Source of the DNA: Paramoeba atlantica
Taxonomy: Eukaryota; Discosea
DNA length: 64,000 nt
Assembly (NCBI GenBank): GCA_977017575.1
Contig: CDRNVI010000015.1
Location: forward strand, 372,001 to 436,000
Direction of reading: 5' to 3'
The notes below the pieces were generated by a model. It was not told where the DNA came from, searched no databases, and worked only from the letters and a program-made list of their open reading frames with translations. How positions within the stretch are numbered: the first letter of the stretch is position 1; each line of letters opens with the position of its first letter. The position numbers and the translations under genes were made by a program. Below are positions 56,604 to 64,000 of this stretch, piece by piece.

Positions 56604-59600
56604 ATGTCTGGAATTGGTGAACGCACTGAACTTCATCATGTTTATAAACAATGGAGTAACAGGCAGGAAGAACTTAACAATTATTTGACGTGTTTCGTTT
56701 CCGACTTGCTACAAGAGGTAGCTTCGAACGCAGAAAATGAACTAGTTAATATAAAGTCTTGTGAAAAGAGAATACAAGCCTCTGCAAGTGAGGTTTCAGA
56801 AATAATTGAGTGGGCATTAGCTTCCGTTAAGGAAAAAAGAGCTGATCTAAAACCTGATAAAAGTCTTTCACCTATTGAGTCGCCCAGTAAGTCCAAACTA
56901 CTAGAATCCGAAAATCCACAAGTACACTTTCTTGAGGCTCAATTGAACGCTTCGTCTAAACAGGCACATCTCGCTGAAAATCGTGTCAAGGAATTAAGTA
57001 AAAAAAATCAGAAAACAGAGGATTTTGCTCGTGCAGCTCTTCGTTTTATTTCTAGGCATTACCTTCCTCACCAAACAGCATCAGAACACACTGTCACTGA
57101 CTCCGCTACTGATGTCGATTGTCTTGCCGATTCCTGGAATAAAGATTTGGACCTTGATTTTTTCAAACTTCCTGTTTCTGATGAACAGTTTGGATCTGAT
57201 TCGAACGTTGTATACGAGACACCATTTGACGTCGTGATGAGATTACTTGAGTTGCAGACAGAAAATGAAGGCGCTTATCGTGACTTGCGAAAGCTACGGG
57301 ATGAACTTGATGCCTCCAAATCGAAAAGCAACATGAAATCATCACCTGTTCAGTGTGAAATTGTCTCGACTAAAACAACTCCTTGTCTCGACTCAAAGCA
57401 AAATCAATTGGTTGATTCGGGCCACTCAAGCCTTTCATTAAACGTGACGCATTTTGAAGCTCTGAAAAATGATGTACATGCTCTAACTTTTGAGAACCAA
57501 ATATTGCGTCAAGAAATAGCTATTCTGTTGAAGCCCAAAGACTCAATATTCGCAGAAGCTGCATTCTCGAAAGGGGGTACCTCTTCTTCTGAATGCATAA
57601 ATGACAACAATCTTGATGAGTCCTTATTGCGCCCGGCTCTCTCCGATAATATATCACATAGGGGTGGCCCTGATATTGATTCACTTGAGCCCTTTATTTA
57701 TGAAAACATCAAGTCACTGGTCGATAAAAATGTCCACCTTTGTAAACAGGTTCGCATTTTGCTACAACAAAACGAAGCTTTGAATATGAAAACGGGAAAA
57801 CATTTGGCATCAAATGTAGCAGTAGAGAGGGATGAATGTGCTGACGTAACCAATCACAAGGACATTGCCACTTTCTCATCAGCATTCATTTCGGTTCCTA
57901 TTCAAGAAAAAAGTACTATCCAGCCAACCTGTGATTTTCCGAACGATTTGGTAACTTCGCCACTTGTCTTTTACAATGCGGACAAATGTACGCCTTCCGC
58001 TGACAGAAATAATACAGCCTTGGAATTAAGTGAGCAAGCCTTGGGCACAAACAGAAAAACTTACTCTAATGATAGCGCAGTACAATGTAACATTGATCAT
58101 GAACAGCTTGAAAACAGCATTTGTGTTCTAAATCAAATTGTTGACACTATCCGCAGCTGTGAACGTCCCGAAATCAAGACTGCAAGTGGCATTATACCTA
58201 TTAATTTTTCAGAAGAATGCGAAGCAAGAAATCCATATCTCGTGCATCAGGACAAAGTAACATCATTTTACATGTACGTTAAGGATGGCTTTTTCGAAAT
58301 ACTTAACAAGTACGAACAAGAAGCTGCTCGCCATGTTGAATCAAGAAAGCAGTTAAACTCTTTGCAGCGAGAATTACATGCTCTGAGAACTTGCGACACA
58401 GAATTTGGCTCTTTGTTTCAGTCTATTGAAAATGCCGGGAGAGTAATAAGATTCATCGAAACAACAATACATCAGATAAAAGAAACCTTTAGCGAACTGC
58501 AAGGAATGAATAATAATCTGATCGAGTCCAAACAACAAGCTCGAGGTACCTGTGCTCTTCTTGATCAGTTTTCGAAATTATGTTCGGAATGGAATGGTGT
58601 TAATAAAGCTTTATGTTCCTACGAAAAGGTCTTGTTGCAGAACCTAGGTGATGCCGAAGAGGCGTCACACATATGGAAAGAACAATATGAATTGCTACTT
58701 CGAGACCAAAACACTATCAGGGAAGAAAAGCAAGAGTTGCAGCAAATTCTTTTTCGGGAGAGGAAGAAATTTATAGATACAATGGAATCTGCATGGCAGG
58801 CAGAAGAAACGGCCCAGCGGCTATCGCGGGCAAACGCTGTGTTGCAGAGTACTATAGGAGATCACGTTTCTCGTGCAAACTACGAAGCTACTTTGAGCGA
58901 ACTTCAAGCATACGAAAGTCGATTCATAACTCTTCAAAATTCTCATAATGAGCTGAAAAAGGAGTTTGAATCAATTGAATGCGAGCGAACTGAAGTATTA
59001 ACTATGGTTGCTGTTGCAGAAAAGAAAGAAGAAATACATATTGCTTTTCAAAGGAAATTTCATGAACTAAGTTACGAACTTCGAACACAGAAAAGAAAAT
59101 TCTTAAAAGCTGAAAGGCGCTTGTGGGGTACGCATCGCCGTCTTTGTGCTCTCAAACAAGTCTTGTTAGATCGCGAAAACGCTAGCGTGGGTTCCCAAGC
59201 TAAAATCGAAGAGTTAACAAATATCATTGTTGACAGACAAGTTGAAAAAGGAATATTTGCATTTACCTCCGATGATATTGTGCAAAAACTTAAATCTCGC
59301 ATTCAGTTATTAGCTAGTACCAGAGAAGAGTGTATTCGCGATCGTGATTCGCTTCAGCTTCAGCTAAATGAATATCGATCCAAATTTATAGAGATCATCA
59401 CAGTTTTACAAGAAGAAAAGTCGAAATCTCTACTCATGCATCTCAGCCATCTAGTTGATAATGAAATTAGCGCTTCACCCTTACGTGATCAGGGAGGCGT
59501 AGAAAATTCAGGTAAATTGCTCCCTAGTGTAGATCAGACAGAGGCACAAAAAAAATTCGAAGCACTGGAACACGAACTTATGAACGCCAAGCACTTGAAT

Positions 59601-60176
59601 GAAACGTATGAAACCAAGCTTCAAATTCTTTCTAAAGCTGACGATACAGTAGAAGCCCGCGCATGCGGTCTTTCACTTGTCGATTATTTGAGAGGCGAAG
59701 TGAGACATGTTCGAGAAACTTGCGACGTCCTCATTAAAGAAAAGAACTCCATAATAGAAGAGTTACATACCGCACAAAGTAGGCTTAATGAGGAAAGTCT
59801 GAAACTTGCAGCAATCAAAAATAAATACGAGTATAAGGATCGTGCATTCGCAGATGCTTTTGATCTGAGAAAGGGGGAATTAGCTTCAAAAGACACGATA
59901 ATCATGAAACTTGAGATTCGCATAAAAGATTTGGAAAATTCTGTTAAAGAACTTGGCATGGAAAAATTGGATACAAAAGCGTTATGTGAACGTCAACGAT
60001 GTGAATTGGTAGCGAGCGAATCCGACAAAGCACAACTCAGCGTTTCGTATGATGCACTTCAAAAAGAAAACTACCTTTTGAGAACTACGAATGACGATAT
60101 TGCTTTCAAGTTAAAGTCGCTAGAGGAACAACCCATTCTAGTTGCATCCAACGCATTTGGTGCTGGTGGACTATAA
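56604..60176 (+). CDS. Large coiled-coil orphan protein (1190 aa)
   Basis: The protein is dominated by heptad-like, Glu/Lys/Leu-rich segments: about 1-140, 200-250, 300-320 and nearly all of 560-1180 (for example REEKQELQQILFRERKKF and ERRLWGTHRRLCALKQVL). A less ordered middle lies between about 330 and 510. No motor, kinase or membrane motif is visible. Such proteins are usually centrosomal, golgin-type or cytoskeletal scaffolds; the exact family is not recognisable. The start is the first ATG (MSGIGERTE, 56604). The frame is open 52 codons further to a TTG, and that stretch is hydrophobic and unlike the rest. Ends in GAGGL. Confidence 0.75.
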   Translation: MSGIGERTELHHVYKQWSNRQEELNNYLTCFVSDLLQEVASNAENELVNIKSCEKRIQASASEVSEIIEWALASVKEKRADLKPDKSLSPIESPSKSKLLESENPQVHFLEAQLNASSKQAHLAENRVKELSKKNQKTEDFARAALRFISRHYLPHQTASEHTVTDSATDVDCLADSWNKDLDLDFFKLPVSDEQFGSDSNVVYETPFDVVMRLLELQTENEGAYRDLRKLRDELDASKSKSNMKSSPVQCEIVSTKTTPCLDSKQNQLVDSGHSSLSLNVTHFEALKNDVHALTFENQILRQEIAILLKPKDSIFAEAAFSKGGTSSSECINDNNLDESLLRPALSDNISHRGGPDIDSLEPFIYENIKSLVDKNVHLCKQVRILLQQNEALNMKTGKHLASNVAVERDECADVTNHKDIATFSSAFISVPIQEKSTIQPTCDFPNDLVTSPLVFYNADKCTPSADRNNTALELSEQALGTNRKTYSNDSAVQCNIDHEQLENSICVLNQIVDTIRSCERPEIKTASGIIPINFSEECEARNPYLVHQDKVTSFYMYVKDGFFEILNKYEQEAARHVESRKQLNSLQRELHALRTCDTEFGSLFQSIENAGRVIRFIETTIHQIKETFSELQGMNNNLIESKQQARGTCALLDQFSKLCSEWNGVNKALCSYEKVLLQNLGDAEEASHIWKEQYELLLRDQNTIREEKQELQQILFRERKKFIDTMESAWQAEETAQRLSRANAVLQSTIGDHVSRANYEATLSELQAYESRFITLQNSHNELKKEFESIECERTEVLTMVAVAEKKEEIHIAFQRKFHELSYELRTQKRKFLKAERRLWGTHRRLCALKQVLLDRENASVGSQAKIEELTNIIVDRQVEKGIFAFTSDDIVQKLKSRIQLLASTREECIRDRDSLQLQLNEYRSKFIEIITVLQEEKSKSLLMHLSHLVDNEISASPLRDQGGVENSGKLLPSVDQTEAQKKFEALEHELMNAKHLNETYETKLQILSKADDTVEARACGLSLVDYLRGEVRHVRETCDVLIKEKNSIIEELHTAQSRLNEESLKLAAIKNKYEYKDRAFADAFDLRKGELASKDTIIMKLEIRIKDLENSVKELGMEKLDTKALCERQRCELVASESDKAQLSVSYDALQKENYLLRTTNDDIAFKLKSLEEQPILVASNAFGAGGL

Positions 60177-60337
60177 ATTGTCGGTCAAAATTCGCCGTTA
60201 AATCTTTCTAAACTACCCCCCGCACCCTTTAGTTACGTAGAATTGTGGTAACTGCTAATTTTGGTTATACAAGGTGTAAGTGTCACTTAGTCAGTCACAC
60301 AGTAAGGTGAATAACAGAAAGGTGAGTCACACAGTGA

Positions 60338-60356
60338 GGTATCACTTAGTGATACC
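60338..60356. repeat. 19-bp palindrome with local direct repeats
   Basis: GGTATCACTTAGTGATACC is a perfect inverted repeat around one central base. Upstream, GTCACTTAGT and GTCACACAGT-AGGT variants recur at about 60278-60336, so the block is made of shuffled copies of a short motif. Confidence 0.8.
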
Positions 60357-60510
60357 AATTCTTCCGACTGACTTAAAACGATTTTTATAATATTTGAATA
60401 AATCCTAACAATTTGTTGAAGTCCTCTATATGGAGGAACTGTTACAAAAAGAAAGGAATTAATATCATTCTTGAGGATTATCACTATCATTATTAATGAC
60501 AGGGGGAGTA

Positions 60511-60662
60511 CAGTGCGCCCAATTGGTAGAGTCCCAAAAAACGGTTTTTCCAAATGGTAAATTTAATATATATATTTTATATTTAATGGTAAAAGTCTTT
60601 TTAGTAGTTACCTAAAATCGGTGGTAACTACTAAAAAACAACTTTACTATCTAGGCGCACTG
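60511..60662. mobile_element. TA-flanked 152-bp MITE
   Basis: Ends CAGTGCGCC ... GGCGCACTG are bounded by TA at 60509-60510 and 60663-60664. The inside is AT-rich and holds a perfect hairpin TAGTAGTTACC/GGTAACTACTA at about 60602-60632. Too short to encode anything; its ends differ from those of the other elements here. Confidence 0.65.
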
Positions 60663-61641
60663 TACCTCAAAATCGATTTTGTCTTTTTTTTCTTCACCCC
60701 AGCTTCATATTCGGTATCTTTGCAACGTTTTTTCACCCATTTTTGAGTGCTTTTGTTTACCTAGTTTATCCTCAACACCAAAGGTCCGATTTCTTAAAAG
60801 TCTCTTTTTTCGAAATTTGGGCAAAGTATTCGTTGTCATGAATCTGACCCTCGAAAGATCCACTCTAGACCAAAGGGCAACCGTCCATCATTAGAAGAAT
60901 TTGGAACGTCCAATTCTTTGCGGCTTCTTTCGCGTTATGTAATTCACTGGACCCGCGGCGGTACATAGGCTGAACAAATGTTTTTCCATATGGAGTAGTT
61001 GTATATGGAGTGATGAATAATGCCCCCCCCACATAAGAAATGTGAACAGTTGCTTCTTGCTCATGGGTCAGATTCAGATGGAGCATCGCCAGAGCACAGA
61101 ACACGTCAAGTGTTAAGCCTTTTAAAGAAATGCCCAGCTTGATAACCTCATCAGAAGAATACCCGGTCAACGCGTGTGAAACGTCTTTCGAGGGAGAAGT
61201 ATCATGTCGAGAAGTTGAAAATGGGAAAAGTAGGTTTGTTGTCATGCAAAAGTTGTAGCGCCTTGATTACTACTAAAAGACTTAGGGGGCCGAACCTGAG
61301 TAAAGCAAATTCAGGCAACTTCTGTGGCGCCTTATTGGGTACTGGTGAGGAATACACTCGGTGAATTTTAGGTGCTTCCTGTCTACTCGAGAACTCGGGA
61401 ATCACTTTCACTCAGCTCTTTGATAGAGTCCATGTAAAATTGGGGGCGATATAATATTGGGGGTCAGCTCATACACTCAGCGTTCCACAGCAGACCAAAG
61501 AAGTAACGTACTACTTCTTTTGTCAGTATTCCGGCACCCTAAAATTCAACAAGTGGTAATTTTTTGTCATTTATTTTTTTTCATTTTTGAAGAGAATATA
61601 CAGGGGGGATCACAAATATCGGGACCCGCCATTTTTGTGCG

Positions 61642-62067
61642 ATGTGCCCGTTTCACCTGATTTTTGTTGCAAAGGACCCCCTGCAACTTGGCGTCCTTTT
61701 TGGGTCCACTCGGGGTCACGGTGGGTCACTAGGGGCCATGGTTGGGCACTGCTACTGGTCCTTGTTGATCATTTTGTATGTATGTAATTATTGTGATGGG
61801 AAAAATGTATTGTCCTCGCTGCAAGGTGGACCGCCACAAGTCTTTGGGGAACCTATAAGGTGTGTAATGTGTGCATGCACCATTGAAAGTGATGCAAAAG
61901 ATCCTTGCATCCAATGTCAAAGGGTCTCTGTAATCATAGGTACGAACTTCTGTCCTCTATGTAATGCTCCACGGGACTCTGAACAACTTCTGCCCAGTAC
62001 CATCGACCATCTTCACGCTCGTGAGCTTCGAGGGAAGCACAATTTACTCTCTTTTACACTTTCATAG
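61642..62067 (+). CDS. Zinc-ribbon-like reading frame inside the transposon's left arm (doubtful)
   Basis: A 141-codon frame whose first ~40 codons read through the terminal repeat and are surely not real protein. From about 61780 it contains four CxxC pairs: CNYC, CVMC, CIQC and CPLC. The stretch IQCQRVSVIIGTNFCPLCNAP resembles a double zinc ribbon. An alternative frame begins ATG at 61805 with MYCPRCK and stops soon after. It could be a piece of a host gene carried into the element, a decayed accessory gene, or chance. There is no family match I would defend. Confidence 0.25.
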   Translation: MCPFHLIFVAKDPLQLGVLFGSTRGHGGSLGAMVGHCYWSLLIILYVCNYCDGKNVLSSLQGGPPQVFGEPIRCVMCACTIESDAKDPCIQCQRVSVIIGTNFCPLCNAPRDSEQLLPSTIDHLHARELRGKHNLLSFTLS

Positions 62068-62254
62068 CTTTTACACTTTCATAGTTTTTTAGGTCATGTT
62101 TTCATAAAATCCTTCATGAATTCCTTAGTGTGGTATTATCAATGCCTAGCATCTGTCCCTCGCCGGAGGCATTTCTCGCCGGTTTTTGGGGCCACTTGGG
62201 GCCACCAAGGCCCACTAGGGGCCACACTGGGCCACTCGGGCCCTGCATTGGGTC
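61681..62254 (+). repeat. G-rich minisatellite (period ~10-11 bp) split by ~430 bp
   Basis: Degenerate units of GGGGCCACT(W) fill about 61700-61755 and 62190-62254. The two blocks align as direct repeats (TTTTTGGGNCCACTYGGGGY in both) and share CACTAGGGGCCA. The zinc-ribbon-like frame lies between them. Confidence 0.7.
62051..62084 (+). repeat. Exact 17-bp tandem doublet
   Basis: CTTTTACACTTTCATAG at 62051-62067 is repeated without a gap at 62068-62084. The first copy contains the stop codon of the zinc-ribbon-like frame. Confidence 0.95.
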
Positions 62255-62384
62255 CAAAGGAGAGATCTCGACGCGAATATGATCGGAACGATATTTTGCG
62301 CCTATTTAAACACACCTAAAAAGTAGGGTGTGCACGACGATTTTTTTCAAAAATTGCACATTTGAAAATGTGGATAAAAAAGTC

Positions 62385-63406
62385 TTAAAAAGCAATAAAA
62401 AAGTTATTTAGTACGAAATAACCCCCCGTTCGTAACTCTTCTAACCGTTTTGGGAGGCCCTTCAGAGTCTTTTCTAGGATATCCCGCTTTTCGGTTAGGA
62501 GATATTCAATAGCCTTGGTATGGCCTCTCGCAATTCATGCCTATTCTTCGGACACAAAGAACTATGAATGTAGTCATCCATGATAGACCACAAGTTTTCT
62601 ATCAAGTTTAAGTCAGGTTACTTTGAGTGCCAATCAATTATGTTTAGGCCTGCTTGCAATCCCGCACGACGGGCTTGCCCATGACCCGGTGCATTGTCAA
62701 GAACAATGATGGAACATGGTCGGCGTCGAACCCAATTAAAAAAGCCGCTCCTTTTACTCATGACCTTGAAAAAAGAGTCATTACTTACGGTGTCGTGCTC
62801 CCCAAACTCGTGAAAACAATGAGGTTGTGGTATACCCCATTTAAGGCTGACACCCATCCATACAAGGACACCCTTCCCCCCATACCAACGATCAGTTTGG
62901 GGTGGTGGTTCACGATCGGGATCGTCCTTATGGGCGAGGTAGGTAATTTTCTTACAGTGTGTACTGCAACGAAAAAGTTTTTCGTCTGTCCAGATGACAT
63001 TCTGAAGCTGACTCTCTGCCAGTCCTTCAAAATATTCTGCAAGACGCAGACGGTTTTCCTTATGTAAAAGCTTTCGAACCATCGTCTTCATGATGTACCC
63101 CATCTTTTTCAAGGCTCGTTTCACAGTCATGAGACTGCAGGGGTAGAGGTTTCGATCAAGTCTTTTGTAAACCCATTTAAATCCCGGACACCCATACGGG
63201 TTACTACGTTCACTCTCTACAAGAGTAACAAGCGTTTGCTTAAACTCGTCTGTGATAACCGTTGGACTACGTACGTAGTTTTTCCGTGGCACATCACCTG
63301 TTTTGGCAATTCGCTCAACATAGCGATGAGCACTGCTCTTTCCGCAATTCATCATACATACTGTTTCCCTCATAGATTTTCCCTGATGCACTTCGTGCGC
63401 GCTCAC
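62385..63406 (-). pseudogene. Tc1/mariner DDE transposase, inactivated
   Basis: Cut-and-paste transposase of the IS630/Tc1/mariner superfamily. An N-terminal helix-turn-helix (VHQGKSMRETVCMMNCGKSSAHRYV) is followed by the catalytic core: first Asp in VIWTDEKLF, second Asp in IIVLDNAPGHG, third acidic residue in PDLNLIENLW. 32 residues separate the last two, which would make it DD32E, counting the stop as one residue. A TAA (62618-62620) stands just before PDLN, and one frameshift about 40 codons later is needed to reach the usual C-terminus (KGLPKRLEELRTGGYF). The frame opens at GTG with no ATG upstream. It is dead as an autonomous enzyme but looks recently so, since most of the core is intact. 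Confidence 0.9.
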
Positions 63407-63763
63407 AATCCGTGTGCCGTAGGATGCATGCTCGGGGGATACATGACGGAAGTTTAATCTACAATGATTTATAAAAATTTAATAAAATGATTTATGTCAT
63501 TTTCCCATTTGGAACTTAATAAAAGAGAATTATATCCTTTAATAGACAATTTTAACGGGATTTGCACAATTTTTACATACATTTGCATATTTTTTGGAGG
63601 TTTTTTTATATTTTTTTACCATTTTTTACAAGTGTGTTTAACTAGGCGCAAAGTGTCGTTCCGATCATATTCGCGTCGAGATCTCCCTTTTGCAACAAAA
63701 ATCAGGTGAAACGGACCCACGGCCCAAAAATGGGAGGTGTCCCGATATTGGTGATCCCCCCTG

Positions 63764-64000
63764 TATAGTTTCAACATTTCTAAAACACATTTCAACACAT
63801 TTCTAGAACAATAGGCAGTTACCACGTTCACAAATGTCATGCACATGCATTGTTTCATAACACTTTAGAGTATCTATTGAAAGTTCCCGTGCAGTGAATT
63901 CAGATTTCAAGACAACCGGATGTTTTTCATCAACATGAAGTTCATCAAAACAAAATAAATGTGCTAGCATCTGTTTCCTCTACGGTCGTCTGGGCACGTA
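63764..64000. other. Right-end flank with a doubtful 55-codon minus ORF
   Basis: 63803-63970 on the minus strand encodes 55 residues from an ATG, including LHVDEKHPVVLKSEFTAREL and ending HDICERGNCLLF. An in-frame TAG lies a few codons upstream, so it is either a very small gene, a terminal exon or chance. Nothing else is seen before the window ends. Confidence 0.3.

Larger units (their letters stand above)
60177..61600. other. 1.4-kb region without a supported gene
   Basis: Contains local repeats around CACTTAGT and a 19-bp palindrome (60338-60356), the 152-bp MITE (60511-60662) and several short ORFs on both strands. The longest, 60865-61245 on the minus strand (126 codons), has no family that I recognise. 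A plus-strand frame at 61176-61364 holds one CKSC pair. The region reads like decayed, transposon-littered spacer. Confidence 0.5.
61601..63763 (-). mobile_element. Decayed Tc1/mariner transposon, 2163 bp
   Basis: Terminal inverted repeats begin CAGGGGGGATCAC at both ends and are flanked by TA (61599-61600, 63764-63765). The similarity continues through CCGTTTCACCTGATTTTTGT and, after an interruption in the left arm, through GATCTCGACGCGAATATGAT. It encodes a minus-strand transposase (62385-63406). The left arm is split by about 577 bp (61677-62253), flanked by CAAAGGA on both sides, so something was inserted or captured there. Confidence 0.9.

Noticed and set aside
60865-61245. 126-codon minus-strand ORF.
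   Set aside because: No recognisable family, opposite strand to every host gene, and set in transposon-littered spacer.
61176-61364. Plus frame with LLSCKSCSALITTK, faintly like the start of a cereblon/yippee (CULT) domain.
   Set aside because: Only one CxxC is present and the rest of the fold is missing; the match is too short to claim.
1-64000. tRNA genes, CRISPR arrays, rRNA genes, spliced-leader remnants and virus-like or LTR elements.
   Set aside because: No credible tRNA B box in the spacers, no spaced repeats, no rRNA core sequence, no known leader, and no reverse transcriptase, integrase or capsid-type frame were seen.

Overview
The window looks like nuclear DNA of an intron-poor unicellular eukaryote. 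Long single-exon genes encode eukaryote-only proteins: proteasome beta4, tubulin cofactor D, PHF5A/Rds3, NOP14, TBP, a spastin-type AAA ATPase and queuine tRNA-ribosyltransferase. No tRNA, rRNA or CRISPR array was recognised. All host genes that I trust, about 20 different ones, lie on the + strand, and AATAAA-like signals follow several stop codons. One-strand gene order together with a TBP that has lost its DNA-intercalating phenylalanines recalls dinoflagellates and kinetoplastids, but no spliced-leader remnant was seen, so the lineage stays open.

Layout. (1) 1-36995 is a direct tandem duplication with a 19,265-bp period. 1-17730 is the right part of the first unit and 17731-36995 is the complete second unit; I saw one base difference. 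Each unit carries, in order, a DUF3592 membrane protein, PHF5A, an SDR-like protein, QTRT1, PSMB2, a tiny RIIa-domain protein, a TVP15/COPI-associated membrane protein, a BRCT-spastin fusion, a DUF155 protein, a SOS1-like Na+/H+ exchanger, a second DUF155 protein, NOP14 and the first 82 codons of TBCD. At the unit junction the TBCD fragment runs in frame into the DUF3592 gene. (2) 36749-52261 is single copy: full-length TBCD, the odd TBP, a GC-rich non-coding block, a 1708-residue orphan, a type-A DnaJ, a candidate C/D snoRNA and an ACAD9-like acyl-CoA dehydrogenase. (3) 52262-64000 has fewer recognisable genes and more mobile DNA: two short inverted-repeat elements, three orphan proteins (one a 1190-residue coiled coil), a 152-bp element and a decayed 2.16-kb Tc1/mariner transposon whose left arm carries an insertion with a zinc-ribbon-like reading frame.

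The genes are housekeeping ones with no obvious shared pathway. The local clusters worth noting are the two DUF155 genes on either side of the exchanger, and the microtubule-related pair (BRCT-spastin and TBCD), of which only the first was copied whole. Many alternative ORFs begin at TTG or GTG; I moved those starts to the first in-frame ATG.
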